A stretch of DNA of 64,000 nucleotides from Bacteroidaceae bacterium (GTDB lineage Bacteria > Bacteroidota > Bacteroidia > Bacteroidales > Bacteroidaceae), in NCBI GenBank assembly GCA_017427185.1, contig JAFRTJ010000025.1:1-64000 (forward strand). The letters run 5' to 3'. Both the position numbers and the translations under genes were made by a program. How positions within the stretch are numbered: position 1 is the stretch's first letter; the number at the start of each line of letters is the position of its first letter. Shown in pieces: positions 52,263 to 61,416 of the stretch. The notes under the pieces are model-generated. The model saw only the letters and a list, made by a program, of their open reading frames with translations, did not search any database and was not told the DNA's origin.

Positions 52263-54696
52263 AAAAAGTTTAGTCCTAGGAATCTTATTGGTATCTTGCA
52301 TATCTAGCCAGGCAGCTTATGTTAGAACATTTCGAATAGCAGGCCCCTACTCGACCATTCTTCCTATCAAGACCGATACGGCCGACGTGAACAACAAAAA
52401 ATTCGTAGACAACGATATCTTGCTGGAAAACTCTGTTGCACCACAATTGTATAAAACAGGTGAAGAGACGACCGATAGCATCCTGCCAGCACAGGAGAAT
52501 TCATGCATCTATCTCATTGGTTTCCAACTAGAGAACAGATTGTTTGCTAAAGTAAAGATTGATGTTAAGCTGAAAGGGCAGCACAAGGTGTTTATCAACA
52601 ACTCGGAAGGAACAAGTAAAGACTTGATTCCTGGTAGATATGATGTGGTCATCAAAGTGTTGGAGGAAGCTCAGAAATCAGACACACTGAGCATTAGCGT
52701 GGAGAGTGAACAAGAAAAGTACCTGACCATCAATCCAACGGGAAAAAGAATCTACACGCTGGAAGATTACATGCATGGTGAGCGAGGAGGAGCGACATCG
52801 TTGAGTGCTGATGGACGTTTCCTTATGTTGAACACAAGCATTACCCGTACCGATGGAAAGACAGAAAACAAAAAACAGATTGTGGAACTACAGACGGGTA
52901 ACGTCACATCTGCAGAAAACTTCAAACAATGGGCCAGTCATGGAAGCAATTACATCCGCAGCACGAAATCGACAGACCAGTCCACTTTATATGAGTATGT
53001 GAACCCACTCAATGGACAAACAACTCTCCTCCTAAGGGATTATACCAATAGCACTGGCAACTTCATTGCAGACGAGACACTCATGCTTGTCAACAAACAG
53101 GCAGAAGGCCCCAAAGAAGATCCTCAGGTACATCAGATACTCGTACCAGACGATCGCCAGCCAGGATGGAGAAATCGCAATAATGTGCAGATACTGGATG
53201 TGAAGACGGATCAATTGACTCCCATTTCTATTGGACAACACAACGTGTGGGCTTCCGAAAGTCAGGATGGAAAAAAACTCTTGCTGAATATCCGTGAGAG
53301 TGATATTACGACTCGTCCCTTCGATTTCACCACGGTTCTTCTTTATGATCGTGAGACTCAACAGGCAGACACTTTGGTCGATCATGATGGTTTCGTGGGA
53401 GGCGGAGAATTCGCTCCCGATGGAAAGAGCGTAGTCTTCTCTGGCAGTCCTGAGGCTTTCCGAGGAATCGGAATCAATGACCCTACGGGTAAAACTCCTT
53501 CTATGATACAGACTGAACTATACCAGATGAATCTGAAAACGAAACAAGTGAGGAGTATCACTTATGACTTCAATCCCAATATCGTACGATGGAGTTTCAG
53601 CAAAGCGGATGGGAACATCTATGCAATCTGCGAGAATCATGACCGACACGACATTTTCTGTTGGAATGCCAAGAGTGAGAAATGGACCAAACTCAAGCTG
53701 TCTGAATGCTATGTGAACAGCTTCTCGCTGGCCGAAGAGAAACCTTTGCTCTCATATACAGGACAAAGTGAAAGCAACAGCGACCGCATCTATACAGTCG
53801 ACTTGAAAACAGGTAAAGAGAAACTTGTGAAAGACTTCAATGAAATCAGGATGGGTGATGTGAGACTGGGGAAATGCGAAGACTGGAACTTCCAGAGCGA
53901 GCGGGGTGACACCATCTATGGTCGCTATTACCTGCCTGCCGATTTTGATGAAACGAAGCAATATCCCATGCTTGTCTATTATTACGGAGGATGTTCACCC
54001 ACAGGACGCTATCTCGACAGCTACTACAACTTCCACGGATGGGCTGCAATGGGTTATGTTGTCTATGTAGTAGAGCCAAGCGGATGTACTGGTTTCGGCC
54101 AGGAATTCGCTGCACGGCACGTGAATGCATACGGCGATTATACAGCGGATGACATCATCGAGGGTACAAAGAAGTTCTGCCATGAGCATCCTTATGTGAA
54201 CAGCAAGAAAATTGGATGTTTGGGGGCCTCCTATGGAGGTTTCATGACCATGTATCTGCAGACCAAGACCGACATCTTCGCTGCTGCCATGAGCCATGCG
54301 GGAATCAGCAATCCTGCCAGTTATTGGGGATATGGATACTGGGGCTATAGCTACAATGCCATCTGTGCAGCCAACAGCTATCCTTGGAACAATGATGAGC
54401 TTTACAGCGGACACGCTCCTCTCTTCAATGCAGACAAAGTACACACGCCAATCCTCTTCCTGCACGGAGAAGCAGACACCAATGTACCCATCAATGAAAG
54501 CATACAGATGTTTACCGCATTGAAGATTCTGGGTCGAGAATGTGCTTTCGTGAGTGTGGAAGGTCAGAATCATCACATCCTGGACTACGAAAAGAGATTG
54601 AAATGGGTTCGTACCTTCTATGCATGGTTTGCCAAGTATTTGCAAGATGACCCCACTTGGTGGGAAAGTATGTATCCAACCAAGAATCTGAATTGA
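52246..54696 (+). CDS. S9-family serine peptidase (prolyl oligopeptidase / DPP IV-like), exported
   Basis: The 816-residue product has a signal peptide (SLVLGILLVSCISSQAAYV), a long beta-propeller region (about 160-530) and a C-terminal alpha/beta-hydrolase domain. The catalytic Ser lies in GASYGGFMT (about 663), the Asp in HGEADTNVP (about 744) and the His in GQNHHILDY (about 776). It should cleave peptides in the periplasm, possibly after Pro. The first 150 residues before the propeller are an extra beta-rich domain (FINNSEGTSKDLIPGRYDVV). Its start overlaps the stringent-factor gene and its stop overlaps mutS2 by one base, so all three are translationally linked. Confidence 0.92.
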   Translation: MLPVFRKSLVLGILLVSCISSQAAYVRTFRIAGPYSTILPIKTDTADVNNKKFVDNDILLENSVAPQLYKTGEETTDSILPAQENSCIYLIGFQLENRLFAKVKIDVKLKGQHKVFINNSEGTSKDLIPGRYDVVIKVLEEAQKSDTLSISVESEQEKYLTINPTGKRIYTLEDYMHGERGGATSLSADGRFLMLNTSITRTDGKTENKKQIVELQTGNVTSAENFKQWASHGSNYIRSTKSTDQSTLYEYVNPLNGQTTLLLRDYTNSTGNFIADETLMLVNKQAEGPKEDPQVHQILVPDDRQPGWRNRNNVQILDVKTDQLTPISIGQHNVWASESQDGKKLLLNIRESDITTRPFDFTTVLLYDRETQQADTLVDHDGFVGGGEFAPDGKSVVFSGSPEAFRGIGINDPTGKTPSMIQTELYQMNLKTKQVRSITYDFNPNIVRWSFSKADGNIYAICENHDRHDIFCWNAKSEKWTKLKLSECYVNSFSLAEEKPLLSYTGQSESNSDRIYTVDLKTGKEKLVKDFNEIRMGDVRLGKCEDWNFQSERGDTIYGRYYLPADFDETKQYPMLVYYYGGCSPTGRYLDSYYNFHGWAAMGYVVYVVEPSGCTGFGQEFAARHVNAYGDYTADDIIEGTKKFCHEHPYVNSKKIGCLGASYGGFMTMYLQTKTDIFAAAMSHAGISNPASYWGYGYWGYSYNAICAANSYPWNNDELYSGHAPLFNADKVHTPILFLHGEADTNVPINESIQMFTALKILGRECAFVSVEGQNHHILDYEKRLKWVRTFYAWFAKYLQDDPTWWESMYPTKNLN

Positions 54697-57191
54697 TGAT
54701 ATATCCTAAGAACTTTGAGCAAAAGATAGGATTCAACGAAATCCGTGTTCTGCTGAATTCCCATTGTCTAAGCAGCATGGGACGGGGACGTGTGGAGCAG
54801 ATGCAATTCGAGACTGCTCCACAAGTTATCCGCCAACTGCATCAGCAAGTTCAGGAATTTCAACAGGTGATGGCTGAACAAACGGAGCTCCCTGAAGATA
54901 GTTTCTATGATCTGAGGGAGAGCATACAACGTATCCGTATAGAAGGAACATTTCTCGAGGAGCAGGAAATATGGGATCTTTATCGGTCACTCTGCACTCT
55001 GCATTCCTGGATAAACATTACTCGTGCTGAAGGGGATGAGGAGAAACCCAAATACCCAGCTCTGGAGAAAGTGGCAGAAGGTGTCTTCACCTTTTATCAA
55101 GTAACGCGACGCGTAGAACAGATTCTGGATAAATATGGGCACATCAAAGATGAGGCAAGTTCTGAACTGGCACAAATACGAAGGGAACTGAAACGTTCAG
55201 AAGGAAGTGTTAGAAACACACTCAACAAGATTCTACGCTCTGCCCAAGCAGCAGGATTGGTGGAACAGGATGTGACACCAACCTTACGCGATGGACGACT
55301 GGTAATCCCAATCTCTCCTGCCATGAAAAGAAAGCTCAAAGGCATCATTCATGACGAGAGCGCTACAGGAAAAACCATCTACGTGGAACCGACAGAAGTG
55401 GTGGAGGCCAACAACCGGATTCGTGAACTGGAAGCAGACGAACGCAGGGAATTGATTCGTATCCAAAAGGAATTTACGGAACTAATCCGTCCTAATTTGA
55501 AAGAATTGCTGACGGGATTTGAGTTCCTTGCCGACATAGAGTTCATCCGTGCCAAAGCAAGGTTGGCCGAACAAATCAAAGGCATCTCCCCTGAGATTGG
55601 TGACACTCCTATGGTTGACTGGACGATGACGCGACATCCTTTGTTGGAAATGAACTTGATGAAACAGGGGAAAAAAGTAGTTCCTCTTGACATTGAACTT
55701 CATCGCAAGCAACGCATTCTAATCATCAGTGGTCCCAACGCGGGTGGCAAGAGTGTTTGTCTGAAGACCATTGGACTGCTTCAGTATATGTTGCAATGTG
55801 GTCTCCCTGTCCCTATGGGAAAGGATTCCAAGGCTGGAGTGTTTCATAACATCTTCATCGACATTGGGGATGAGCAAAGCATCGAGGATGACTTGAGCAC
55901 ATACAGCAGTCATCTGGTCAACATGAAGAACATGATGCGTGGATGCGATCCTGCCAGCCTGTTGCTCATCGACGAGTTCGGAGGTGGCACAGAACCTTCT
56001 ATCGGTGGAGCCATCGCTGAAGCTGTACTGAAACGTTTCGTGCAAAAAGGAACCTTCGGAGTCATCACAACCCATTACCAGAATCTGAAGCATTTTGCAG
56101 AGAACACGAAAGGTGTAGTGAATGGTGCCATGCTGTATGACCGCCATCGTATGGAAGCTCTCTTCCAGTTGGAGATAGGCAATCCTGGCAGTAGTTTTGC
56201 CGTAGAGATTGCTCGCAAGATAGGGCTACCTGAAGAAGTGATCGAGGATGCAACTGAACTGGTAGGACGGGAATATGTGAATGCTGACAAATACTTGCTC
56301 GACATCACACGCGACAAAAGATACTGGGAGAGTAAGCGACAGACCATTCATTCCCAGGAAAAACAGATGGAGCAGACGATTGCGAAATATGAGAAGGAGA
56401 TTGCTGAATTGCAGCAGAAACGCAAAGAAATCATTCGCGACGCAAAGCAACAAGCTGAGCAAATCATCAGGAATTCTAATGCACAGGTAGAGAATACCAT
56501 CAAGGAAATCCGTGAAGCTCAAGCTGAGAAGGAACGAACCCGCGAACTGAGACTACAACTGGAAGAATTCCGCAACAGATTGGATGAAGAGCTGCAGCAC
56601 GAGCATGATGATCTGATAGAGAAGAAGATGCGTCAGATAGAGGAACGCAAGAAGCGCAAGGAGCAAAGGCGCGAGGAGAAGAATAAAAAGTCTGCTCAAG
56701 CCAGCATAGGTGAGACGAAGAAAGAAACCGTTCCATCTATCGAAGAAGGTTCGTATGTCCGTCTGAAAGGACAAAACTCCATAGGAAAAGTGGAAAACAT
56801 CAACGGAGATCAAGTTACCGTCATTTTTGGCATGATGCGAACCATCGTAAAGAAAAACAGACTTGAAATCTCCTCAAAGCCACCCCAAGAAAAGGAAATA
56901 CCTTTCATCAGTAGGCAAACACAGAATCAGGTGCGCGAAAAGCACCTTCAGTTCCATCAAGACATCGACGTACGAGGAATGCGCACAGAGGAAGCCATCC
57001 AAGCTGTAAGATATTTCATTGACGATGCTATTCTGGTTGGGGCAAGCAGGGTTCGTATCTTGCATGGAACAGGTGCTGGTATCCTGCGGCAAATGATACG
57101 TCAATATCTTGCTACCATACCTGCTGTGAAGTCAGCGAATGACGAACATGTACAGTTTGGAGGAGCCGGAATAACCGTAGTGGAACTATAA
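54696..57191 (+). CDS. mutS2: Endonuclease MutS2
   Basis: The 831-residue MutS2 has the MutS core (about 1-320), an ABC ATPase with Walker [12 protein letters not shown] (about 339-349) and Walker [13 protein letters not shown] (about 420-431), a long charged coiled coil (about 530-670) and a C-terminal Smr nuclease domain with [14 protein letters not shown] and [10 protein letters not shown] (about 760-810). MutS2 proteins suppress recombination or act on stalled ribosomes, not in mismatch repair. ATG 54696 shares its first base with the stop of the S9 gene (TGATG), which makes the longer frame from 54657 unlikely. It converges with the next gene over 6 bases. Confidence 0.95.
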   Translation: MIYPKNFEQKIGFNEIRVLLNSHCLSSMGRGRVEQMQFETAPQVIRQLHQQVQEFQQVMAEQTELPEDSFYDLRESIQRIRIEGTFLEEQEIWDLYRSLCTLHSWINITRAEGDEEKPKYPALEKVAEGVFTFYQVTRRVEQILDKYGHIKDEASSELAQIRRELKRSEGSVRNTLNKILRSAQAAGLVEQDVTPTLRDGRLVIPISPAMKRKLKGIIHDESATGKTIYVEPTEVVEANNRIRELEADERRELIRIQKEFTELIRPNLKELLTGFEFLADIEFIRAKARLAEQIKGISPEIGDTPMVDWTMTRHPLLEMNLMKQGKKVVPLDIELHRKQRILIISGPNAGGKSVCLKTIGLLQYMLQCGLPVPMGKDSKAGVFHNIFIDIGDEQSIEDDLSTYSSHLVNMKNMMRGCDPASLLLIDEFGGGTEPSIGGAIAEAVLKRFVQKGTFGVITTHYQNLKHFAENTKGVVNGAMLYDRHRMEALFQLEIGNPGSSFAVEIARKIGLPEEVIEDATELVGREYVNADKYLLDITRDKRYWESKRQTIHSQEKQMEQTIAKYEKEIAELQQKRKEIIRDAKQQAEQIIRNSNAQVENTIKEIREAQAEKERTRELRLQLEEFRNRLDEELQHEHDDLIEKKMRQIEERKKRKEQRREEKNKKSAQASIGETKKETVPSIEEGSYVRLKGQNSIGKVENINGDQVTVIFGMMRTIVKKNRLEISSKPPQEKEIPFISRQTQNQVREKHLQFHQDIDVRGMRTEEAIQAVRYFIDDAILVGASRVRILHGTGAGILRQMIRQYLATIPAVKSANDEHVQFGGAGITVVEL

Positions 57192-59348
57192 ATCGATTGT
57201 GAAGGAATTCACAGCATCAATAATTCGTTGTATCTGGTTGTCCGTCAGCAAAGGTGAGATGGGCAACGAGAGGATTTCCTGATGAATGCGTTCTGAGATG
57301 GGAAATTTCTGGCCGTTCCACTCCTGATATGCTTTTTGCTTATGAGGTGGAATGGGATAATGGATTATGGTCTCAATGCCTTGCTGAGAAAGATAGTCTT
57401 TCAATACGTCACGTTTAGGACAACGTACAGGATACACGTGGAAGACATTCTCATCAGGATCCTTGGTGGGTTGCGGCTTGGTAATCAAAGGATTCTGTAT
57501 TCCCGTATCGTACAACATGGCAATTTCACGACGACGATGATTATCTTCGTCCAAACGTTTCAGCTTGACACAAAGAACCGCTGCTTGCACCTCATCCATG
57601 CGACTGTTTAGCCCTTTGTACTCATTCACATACTTCTCCCGACTTCCATAGTTCGCTATCGAACGAACGATAGCTGCCAATTCTTCATCGTCGGTAGTAA
57701 CACACCCGGCATCGCCCAATGCACCAAGATTCTTACCAGGATAAAAGCTGAAACCGGCAGCATCACCCAATGCGCCAGCAGCACGGCCATGATAGCGTGC
57801 TCCATGAGCCTGGGCAGCATCTTCCACAACCCGCAAATTGTGTTTCCTGGCTATCTCACAAATGGAATCCATGTCACAAACACGCCCATAGAGATGAACA
57901 GGAAGTATCGCTCGTGACCGTTCCGTTATGCAGTCTTCAATCAAATTGGAATCAATGAGATAGTCAGACAAGTGTGGCTCACAAAGGACTGGGGTCAGTC
58001 CAGCATTCGTGACTGCCAGGATAGTAGCTATATAGGTATTAGAAGGCACAATAATCTCGTCTCCATCTTGCCAACCTAATAGATGCTTGTAGGCCAAGAG
58101 AATAATCGTCAATGCTTCCAAGCCATTCGCAACAGGAACACAACATTTCGTCCCAACGTATGCAGAGAAATGTCGGCTGAAGCGTTCATTCTCCTTGCCA
58201 AGCAAATACCAGCCGCCCCTTACGACACGAGTCACTTCGTCTGACAACTCAGGCTCAAAGGAATTGTTTATCTGCTTGAGATCAAGATATTTAATCTTCT
58301 CTTCAGGAGCAGTAACCTTCTCGTCTGTCATCCTAAGAATGGTGTCACGATCAAGAAGGACATTATAGGTATCATAGCATACAGCACGCCCGCCAAAACC
58401 TTCTTTCTGGAAGATGAGACCATGATTCAGCACTTGTCCTCCTTGTTCGTTGCTGGTTCCCAAGTCAATAAACTCCAAATGTCTGTATCGTTCGTTGATG
58501 AGATGGCGGAACAAAAGGTCCAATGCCCCATATTCCCGTCCTTCATCGCCTGCTGCTATGTATTGCACATGAGCCACTTGTTTCGTCTCGAAGATGACGA
58601 TGCCTGCTACAATGCGCTGATCCTTACGAACCAGATAAATCTTGATTTCTCGAGGGAAACGCGACATCAGGAGTGCAATCTCGTCCAGCGAATGCACAGG
58701 ACGCGCCTGATGATGTGTCATCAGGACATCGGTCAGGAGTGCCCAGTATTCTTTCAGACTTTCCATGTCTCCCTCAGCCATACGGTCGATGTAGAATCCA
58801 TGATCTATCGCTTTCTTGGATTGACGAACACGGAGGGTTCGCATGCGGAGCTGGTTATGAATGGAGACTACCGTACTGACCAAGCGACGGTTCAGTTGAG
58901 CGCCTGCACGGAAGAGGGCATAGAGATCCTCTGCGCATGGGTAGGGACAATATATATAAGGTATAGGTTTATAGACCAGCTTGCGAGCTTGCATGTAATC
59001 CATGTAATAGAGCATCACATTCTGCAGGATACGCATCACCTCCAGTTCCGTTACCTCTGGCAAAACCACTAATCCGCCATACGTCAGCCCTTGATGGGAA
59101 TACACGCAATGCTCCTTCTCCACCCAGTTGGCAGGAAAAACAGCCACCAAATCCTTGGTCGTGAGGCTGGATTCCTTGTATTCATCGTCAGGCGAGATGC
59201 CATCATAGATCATCAGAGAGCAATCGAAGAAACGGTCCGCATGGTAATCCATGAAATTGCGCTGAAACAGGAACGTTCCGTTCTTGGATTGGGCTATGAA
59301 CTGATCCCAAACCTCTTTTCTATTGATAGAATATGGAATGATTGTCAT
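57186..59348 (-). CDS. Fusion of a FemAB/GNAT-like acyltransferase and a DegT/DnrJ/EryC1-type sugar aminotransferase
   Basis: The 720-residue protein joins two enzymes. Residues 1 to about 335 resemble FemAB/GNAT acyltransferases ([20 protein letters not shown], then [20 protein letters not shown]). Residues of about 350-720 form a PLP aminotransferase of the DegT/DnrJ/EryC1 group with [34 protein letters not shown] and the Schiff-base Lys in [14 protein letters not shown]. With the ketoisomerase upstream it would aminate a dTDP-3-keto-6-deoxyhexose and then acylate the amine, as the separate proteins FdtB and FdtC do. The ATGA overlap (59345-59348) couples both genes. Acyl donor and exact sugar are not known. 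The N-terminal half is FemAB-like rather than the hexapeptide-repeat type usual for FdtC. Confidence 0.88.
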   Translation of the reverse strand: MTIIPYSINRKEVWDQFIAQSKNGTFLFQRNFMDYHADRFFDCSLMIYDGISPDDEYKESSLTTKDLVAVFPANWVEKEHCVYSHQGLTYGGLVVLPEVTELEVMRILQNVMLYYMDYMQARKLVYKPIPYIYCPYPCAEDLYALFRAGAQLNRRLVSTVVSIHNQLRMRTLRVRQSKKAIDHGFYIDRMAEGDMESLKEYWALLTDVLMTHHQARPVHSLDEIALLMSRFPREIKIYLVRKDQRIVAGIVIFETKQVAHVQYIAAGDEGREYGALDLLFRHLINERYRHLEFIDLGTSNEQGGQVLNHGLIFQKEGFGGRAVCYDTYNVLLDRDTILRMTDEKVTAPEEKIKYLDLKQINNSFEPELSDEVTRVVRGGWYLLGKENERFSRHFSAYVGTKCCVPVANGLEALTIILLAYKHLLGWQDGDEIIVPSNTYIATILAVTNAGLTPVLCEPHLSDYLIDSNLIEDCITERSRAILPVHLYGRVCDMDSICEIARKHNLRVVEDAAQAHGARYHGRAAGALGDAAGFSFYPGKNLGALGDAGCVTTDDEELAAIVRSIANYGSREKYVNEYKGLNSRMDEVQAAVLCVKLKRLDEDNHRRREIAMLYDTGIQNPLITKPQPTKDPDENVFHVYPVRCPKRDVLKDYLSQQGIETIIHYPIPPHKQKAYQEWNGQKFPISERIHQEILSLPISPLLTDNQIQRIIDAVNSFTIDL

Positions 59349-59773
59349 TTTCCAATGAATTTAAGAAACTCCTCGTAGGAATGGATATAGTCATCTGCAT
59401 CGTAGAAATCAGATGCCAGGCATACGCAGGATGCATGCTGAGTGAAATCAGATTGGATACTCCAGATTCCAGGAGGAATCAAAATACCCACATTTGGTTT
59501 GTCCATCAACAAAGTAACTTTCACATCACCATCATCAAGCAGAATCCGAAAGCTTCCTCCCAAAGGGAACAACACCATAGAGCATGTGCGGTGAGCATGA
59601 TCGCCACGAGCACTGCCATCTGTGATTCCGTAAGTCCAGAATACTCGCTTGATCTCAAAAGGAATCTCCTTCATGCATTGACCATAAGCAAGCATTCCTC
59701 TCTCATCCACAACGTTAGGCAACGAGATCAACTTACAACCTTGGGGCAAAACCTGCGAATCAACTTTATGCAT
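59345..59773 (-). CDS. FdtA/WxcM-like sugar 3,4-ketoisomerase
   Basis: From ATG 59773 the product has 142 residues and a cupin fold: [10 protein letters not shown] (about 23-32), KRVFWTYGI, the metal/active-site [19 protein letters not shown] (two His at about 58 and 60) and [13 protein letters not shown]. These are hallmarks of dTDP-4-oxo-6-deoxyglucose 3,4-ketoisomerases (FdtA/QdtA), which move the keto group from C4 to C3 so an aminotransferase can act. A GTG at 59791 would extend the frame, but the -7 box at 59791-59798 covers it. The gene precedes the fusion gene with a 4-base overlap. No dTDP-glucose synthesis genes (rmlA/rmlB) are in the window. Confidence 0.87.
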   Translation of the reverse strand: MHKVDSQVLPQGCKLISLPNVVDERGMLAYGQCMKEIPFEIKRVFWTYGITDGSARGDHAHRTCSMVLFPLGGSFRILLDDGDVKVTLLMDKPNVGILIPPGIWSIQSDFTQHASCVCLASDFYDADDYIHSYEEFLKFIGK

Positions 59774-59790
59774 TCCGAACAAATTTTTCA

Positions 59791-59798
59791 CAAAGATA
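59791..59798 (-). promoter_or_regulatory. -7 element for the amino-sugar cassette
   Basis: The minus strand reads TATCTTTG, a TAnnTTTG match, giving a leader of about 10-15 nt before ATG 59773. No TTTG lies at the usual -33 distance. It is divergent from the tRNA promoter. Confidence 0.6.
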
Positions 59799-59817
59799 AA
59801 AAAAAATCATGGATTTG

Positions 59818-59849
59818 TTTGTAGGATTAACAAAAAAACTCTACCTTTG
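59818..59849 (+). promoter_or_regulatory. Promoter for tRNA-Ser and tRNA-Glu
   Basis: TTTG at 59818-59821, 20 bases, then TACCTTTG at 59842-59849, a full consensus match about 50 bases before tRNA-Ser. Confidence 0.82.
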
Positions 59850-59900
59850 CACCGCATTTGAGAGAAATGCCTGCCAGAAGCAGTGAATTTTGGTGAGGAA

Positions 59901-59990
59901 GGAAGTTTGGGTGAGTGGCTGAAACCACCAGTTTGCTAAACTGACGTGCGGGTAACCGTACCGGGGGTTCGAATCCCCCAGCTTCCGCCA
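59901..59990 (+). tRNA. tRNA-Ser (anticodon GCT)
   Basis: The acceptor GGAAGTT pairs with AGCTTCC. The anticodon stem CAGTT/AACTG region has loop TTGCTAA with anticodon GCT. A long variable arm typical of serine tRNAs precedes the T arm GGGGGTTCGAATCCCCC. Discriminator G and CCA are encoded (59988-59990). Confidence 0.95.
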
Positions 59991-60014
59991 GAAACATTTC
60001 TCGAAATGCGAAAC

Positions 60015-60086
60015 GGCGCTTTCGTCTAGCGGCTAGGACACATGCCTCTCACGCATGGAACACGGGTTCGATTCCCGTAGGCGCTA
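60015..60086 (+). tRNA. tRNA-Glu (anticodon CTC)
   Basis: The acceptor GGCGCTT pairs with AGGCGCT (two G-U pairs). The D arm has the GTCTAGCGGCTAGGAC pattern typical of tRNA-Glu. The anticodon stem CATGC/GCATG holds loop CTCTCAC with anticodon CTC. The T arm is ACGGGTTCGATTCCCGT. The 3' end is ACA, so CCA is added after transcription. Confidence 0.93.
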
Positions 60087-60090
60087 CAAC

Positions 60091-60119
60091 AAATACCATT
60101 TTACAATGGTATTTTTTTT
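60091..60119 (+). terminator. Intrinsic terminator of the tRNA-Ser/tRNA-Glu unit
   Basis: A perfect stem AAATACCATT (60091-60100) / AATGGTATTT (60105-60114) with a TTAC loop is followed by an unbroken run of T. Confidence 0.9.
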
Positions 60120-60160
60120 GTATGATTTTCACGATGCTTCAAAAAATGGATAGTTATAAG

Positions 60161-60418
60161 TCACACAGAAAGCACAGAAATTCACAGAAAGGATTATACC
60201 AACGAGGCAGCCCTCTTTTTTTTGCAGATGACAAGTTTTAATTTGTCTGAAGACTTTATGAAAGCGAGCTTTCAATTAATCTTCTGCCAAATCAAAACCT
60301 TTATTATAGGAATAAAGCAATCCTACACAGGATTGTCATCTGCAAAAAAACATTTCCTTTATTTCATTTATTTATGCGGGACAAAAAAATCTGTGCTTTC
60401 CGTGTTTTCTGTGTGAAA
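60161..60418. repeat. MITE-like inverted-repeat element upstream of the fimbrial operon
   Basis: The outer arms are TCACACAGAAAGCACAGAAA at 60161-60180 and its imperfect complement (TTTCCGTGTTTTCTGTGTGA) at 60399-60418. The inner arms are TTTTTTTGCAGATGACAA at about 60217-60234 and TTGTCATCTGCAAAAAAA at about 60333-60350. The element is about 260 bp and encodes no convincing protein. It resembles a non-autonomous inverted-repeat element or a large RNA hairpin. From 60419 to 60760 there is an Asp-codon-rich minus-strand fragment (60372-60542, no start codon) and two TTAACTAC repeats, but no gene. Confidence 0.65.
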
Positions 60419-60766
60419 TTAATTCGTGTTCGAAAGTTTGTAGTGAATTAGCATCACCCTCATCATGACGTCTCTCCAGCTCGTTATCGTCATCGTCATC
60501 GTCGATCTCAATCAGTCTAGAACTTTCGGCTTTACTACTTAACTACATAGCTACTTAACTACTGACTACATAAATACCTCAGAAATTTCACTAATCGTGT
60601 TTTATTACTTTATACAGCAAAAAAACACATTGCACATCTAAGTATTTAATCTACAAGAAATAAATACAAATTCTGCAGGAATGTTAAAGGAAAAGAAAAA
60701 ATGCTAAAGAAAGTTAAATATACGATTTTGTTGTTAAGATATGATATGTTTTTTCTTAAAAAAAAC

Positions 60767-60774
60767 TACTTTTG
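60767..60774 (+). promoter_or_regulatory. -7 element for the fimbrial operon with overlapping palindrome
   Basis: TACTTTTG matches TAnnTTTG. A perfect 14-bp palindrome ACTTTTGCAAAAGT (60768-60781) overlaps it and the likely start point. The -33 region has only TATG at 18 bases distance. The leader to ATG 60818 is about 38 nt. Confidence 0.6.
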
Positions 60775-60817
60775 CAAAAGTTTTTGATAAAACAACCTTA
60801 AAAAACAACTTAAGCGT

Positions 60818-61405
60818 ATGCAGTACATACAAAGGACCATAAGCAGATCCTTCTTTTTGTTTTTGCTGTTCTTTATGGCAGCAGGCAATCAATCAAAGGC
60901 CCAGATTTCGTTGAAGAACAACCTGCTTTATGATGCCAGCCTCACTCCGAATCTGAGCATGGAAATAGGTTTGGCACCCAAGTGGACATTCGACACCACC
61001 TTTGGCATTAATCCTTGGGAGTTTAGCAACAACAAGAAGTGGCGTCACTGGATGCTGCAACCTGAAGCACGTTATTGGTTCTGCCAAGCATTCAATGGTC
61101 ATTTCGTTGGTTTCCATCTTATGGGTGGCGAGTTCAATGCAGGTGGTGTGAAGTTCCCCTTTGGCATAGCACCCTGCCTGCACAACAATCGTTATGAAGG
61201 ATGGTTTGCTGGTGGTGGTTTCGTCTATGGCTATCAGTGGCCAATCACCCGTCACTTCAGTGTGGAGGGTGTTGTCGGAGTAGGTTATGACTATCTGAAA
61301 TATAAAGAATTCCCTTGTGAGGAATGCGGCATTCAGACCGGTAGTGGTCACTACAACTACTTTGGCCCCACGAAACTTGCTTTTAACCTGATTTACAACT
61401 TCTAA
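60818..61405 (+). CDS. DUF3575 family protein of a fimbrial operon
   Basis: The 195-residue exported protein has a signal peptide (FFLFLLFFMAAGNQSKAQ) and then a beta-barrel-like domain: LKNNLLYDASLTPNLSMEIG, INPWEFSNNKKWRHWMLQPE, ARYWFCQAFNGHFVGFH and a C-terminal LAFNLIYNF ending in Phe, typical of small outer-membrane proteins. DUF3575 genes commonly open Bacteroidales fimbrial operons ahead of DUF3868 and fimbrillin genes, as here. It probably aids assembly or anchoring at the outer membrane; the precise role is not known. It lies 11 bp upstream of the next gene. Confidence 0.88.
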   Translation: MQYIQRTISRSFFLFLLFFMAAGNQSKAQISLKNNLLYDASLTPNLSMEIGLAPKWTFDTTFGINPWEFSNNKKWRHWMLQPEARYWFCQAFNGHFVGFHLMGGEFNAGGVKFPFGIAPCLHNNRYEGWFAGGGFVYGYQWPITRHFSVEGVVGVGYDYLKYKEFPCEECGIQTGSGHYNYFGPTKLAFNLIYNF

Positions 61406-61416
61406 TTATATATATA

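Noticed and set aside
60222..60416. 64-codon plus-strand frame
   Set aside because: It lies inside the inverted-repeat element, starts without a supported promoter and has no protein-like features.
60120..60817. Invertible promoter for the fimbrial operon
   Set aside because: The inverted arms do not enclose the -7 element at 60767, and no invertase gene is nearby.
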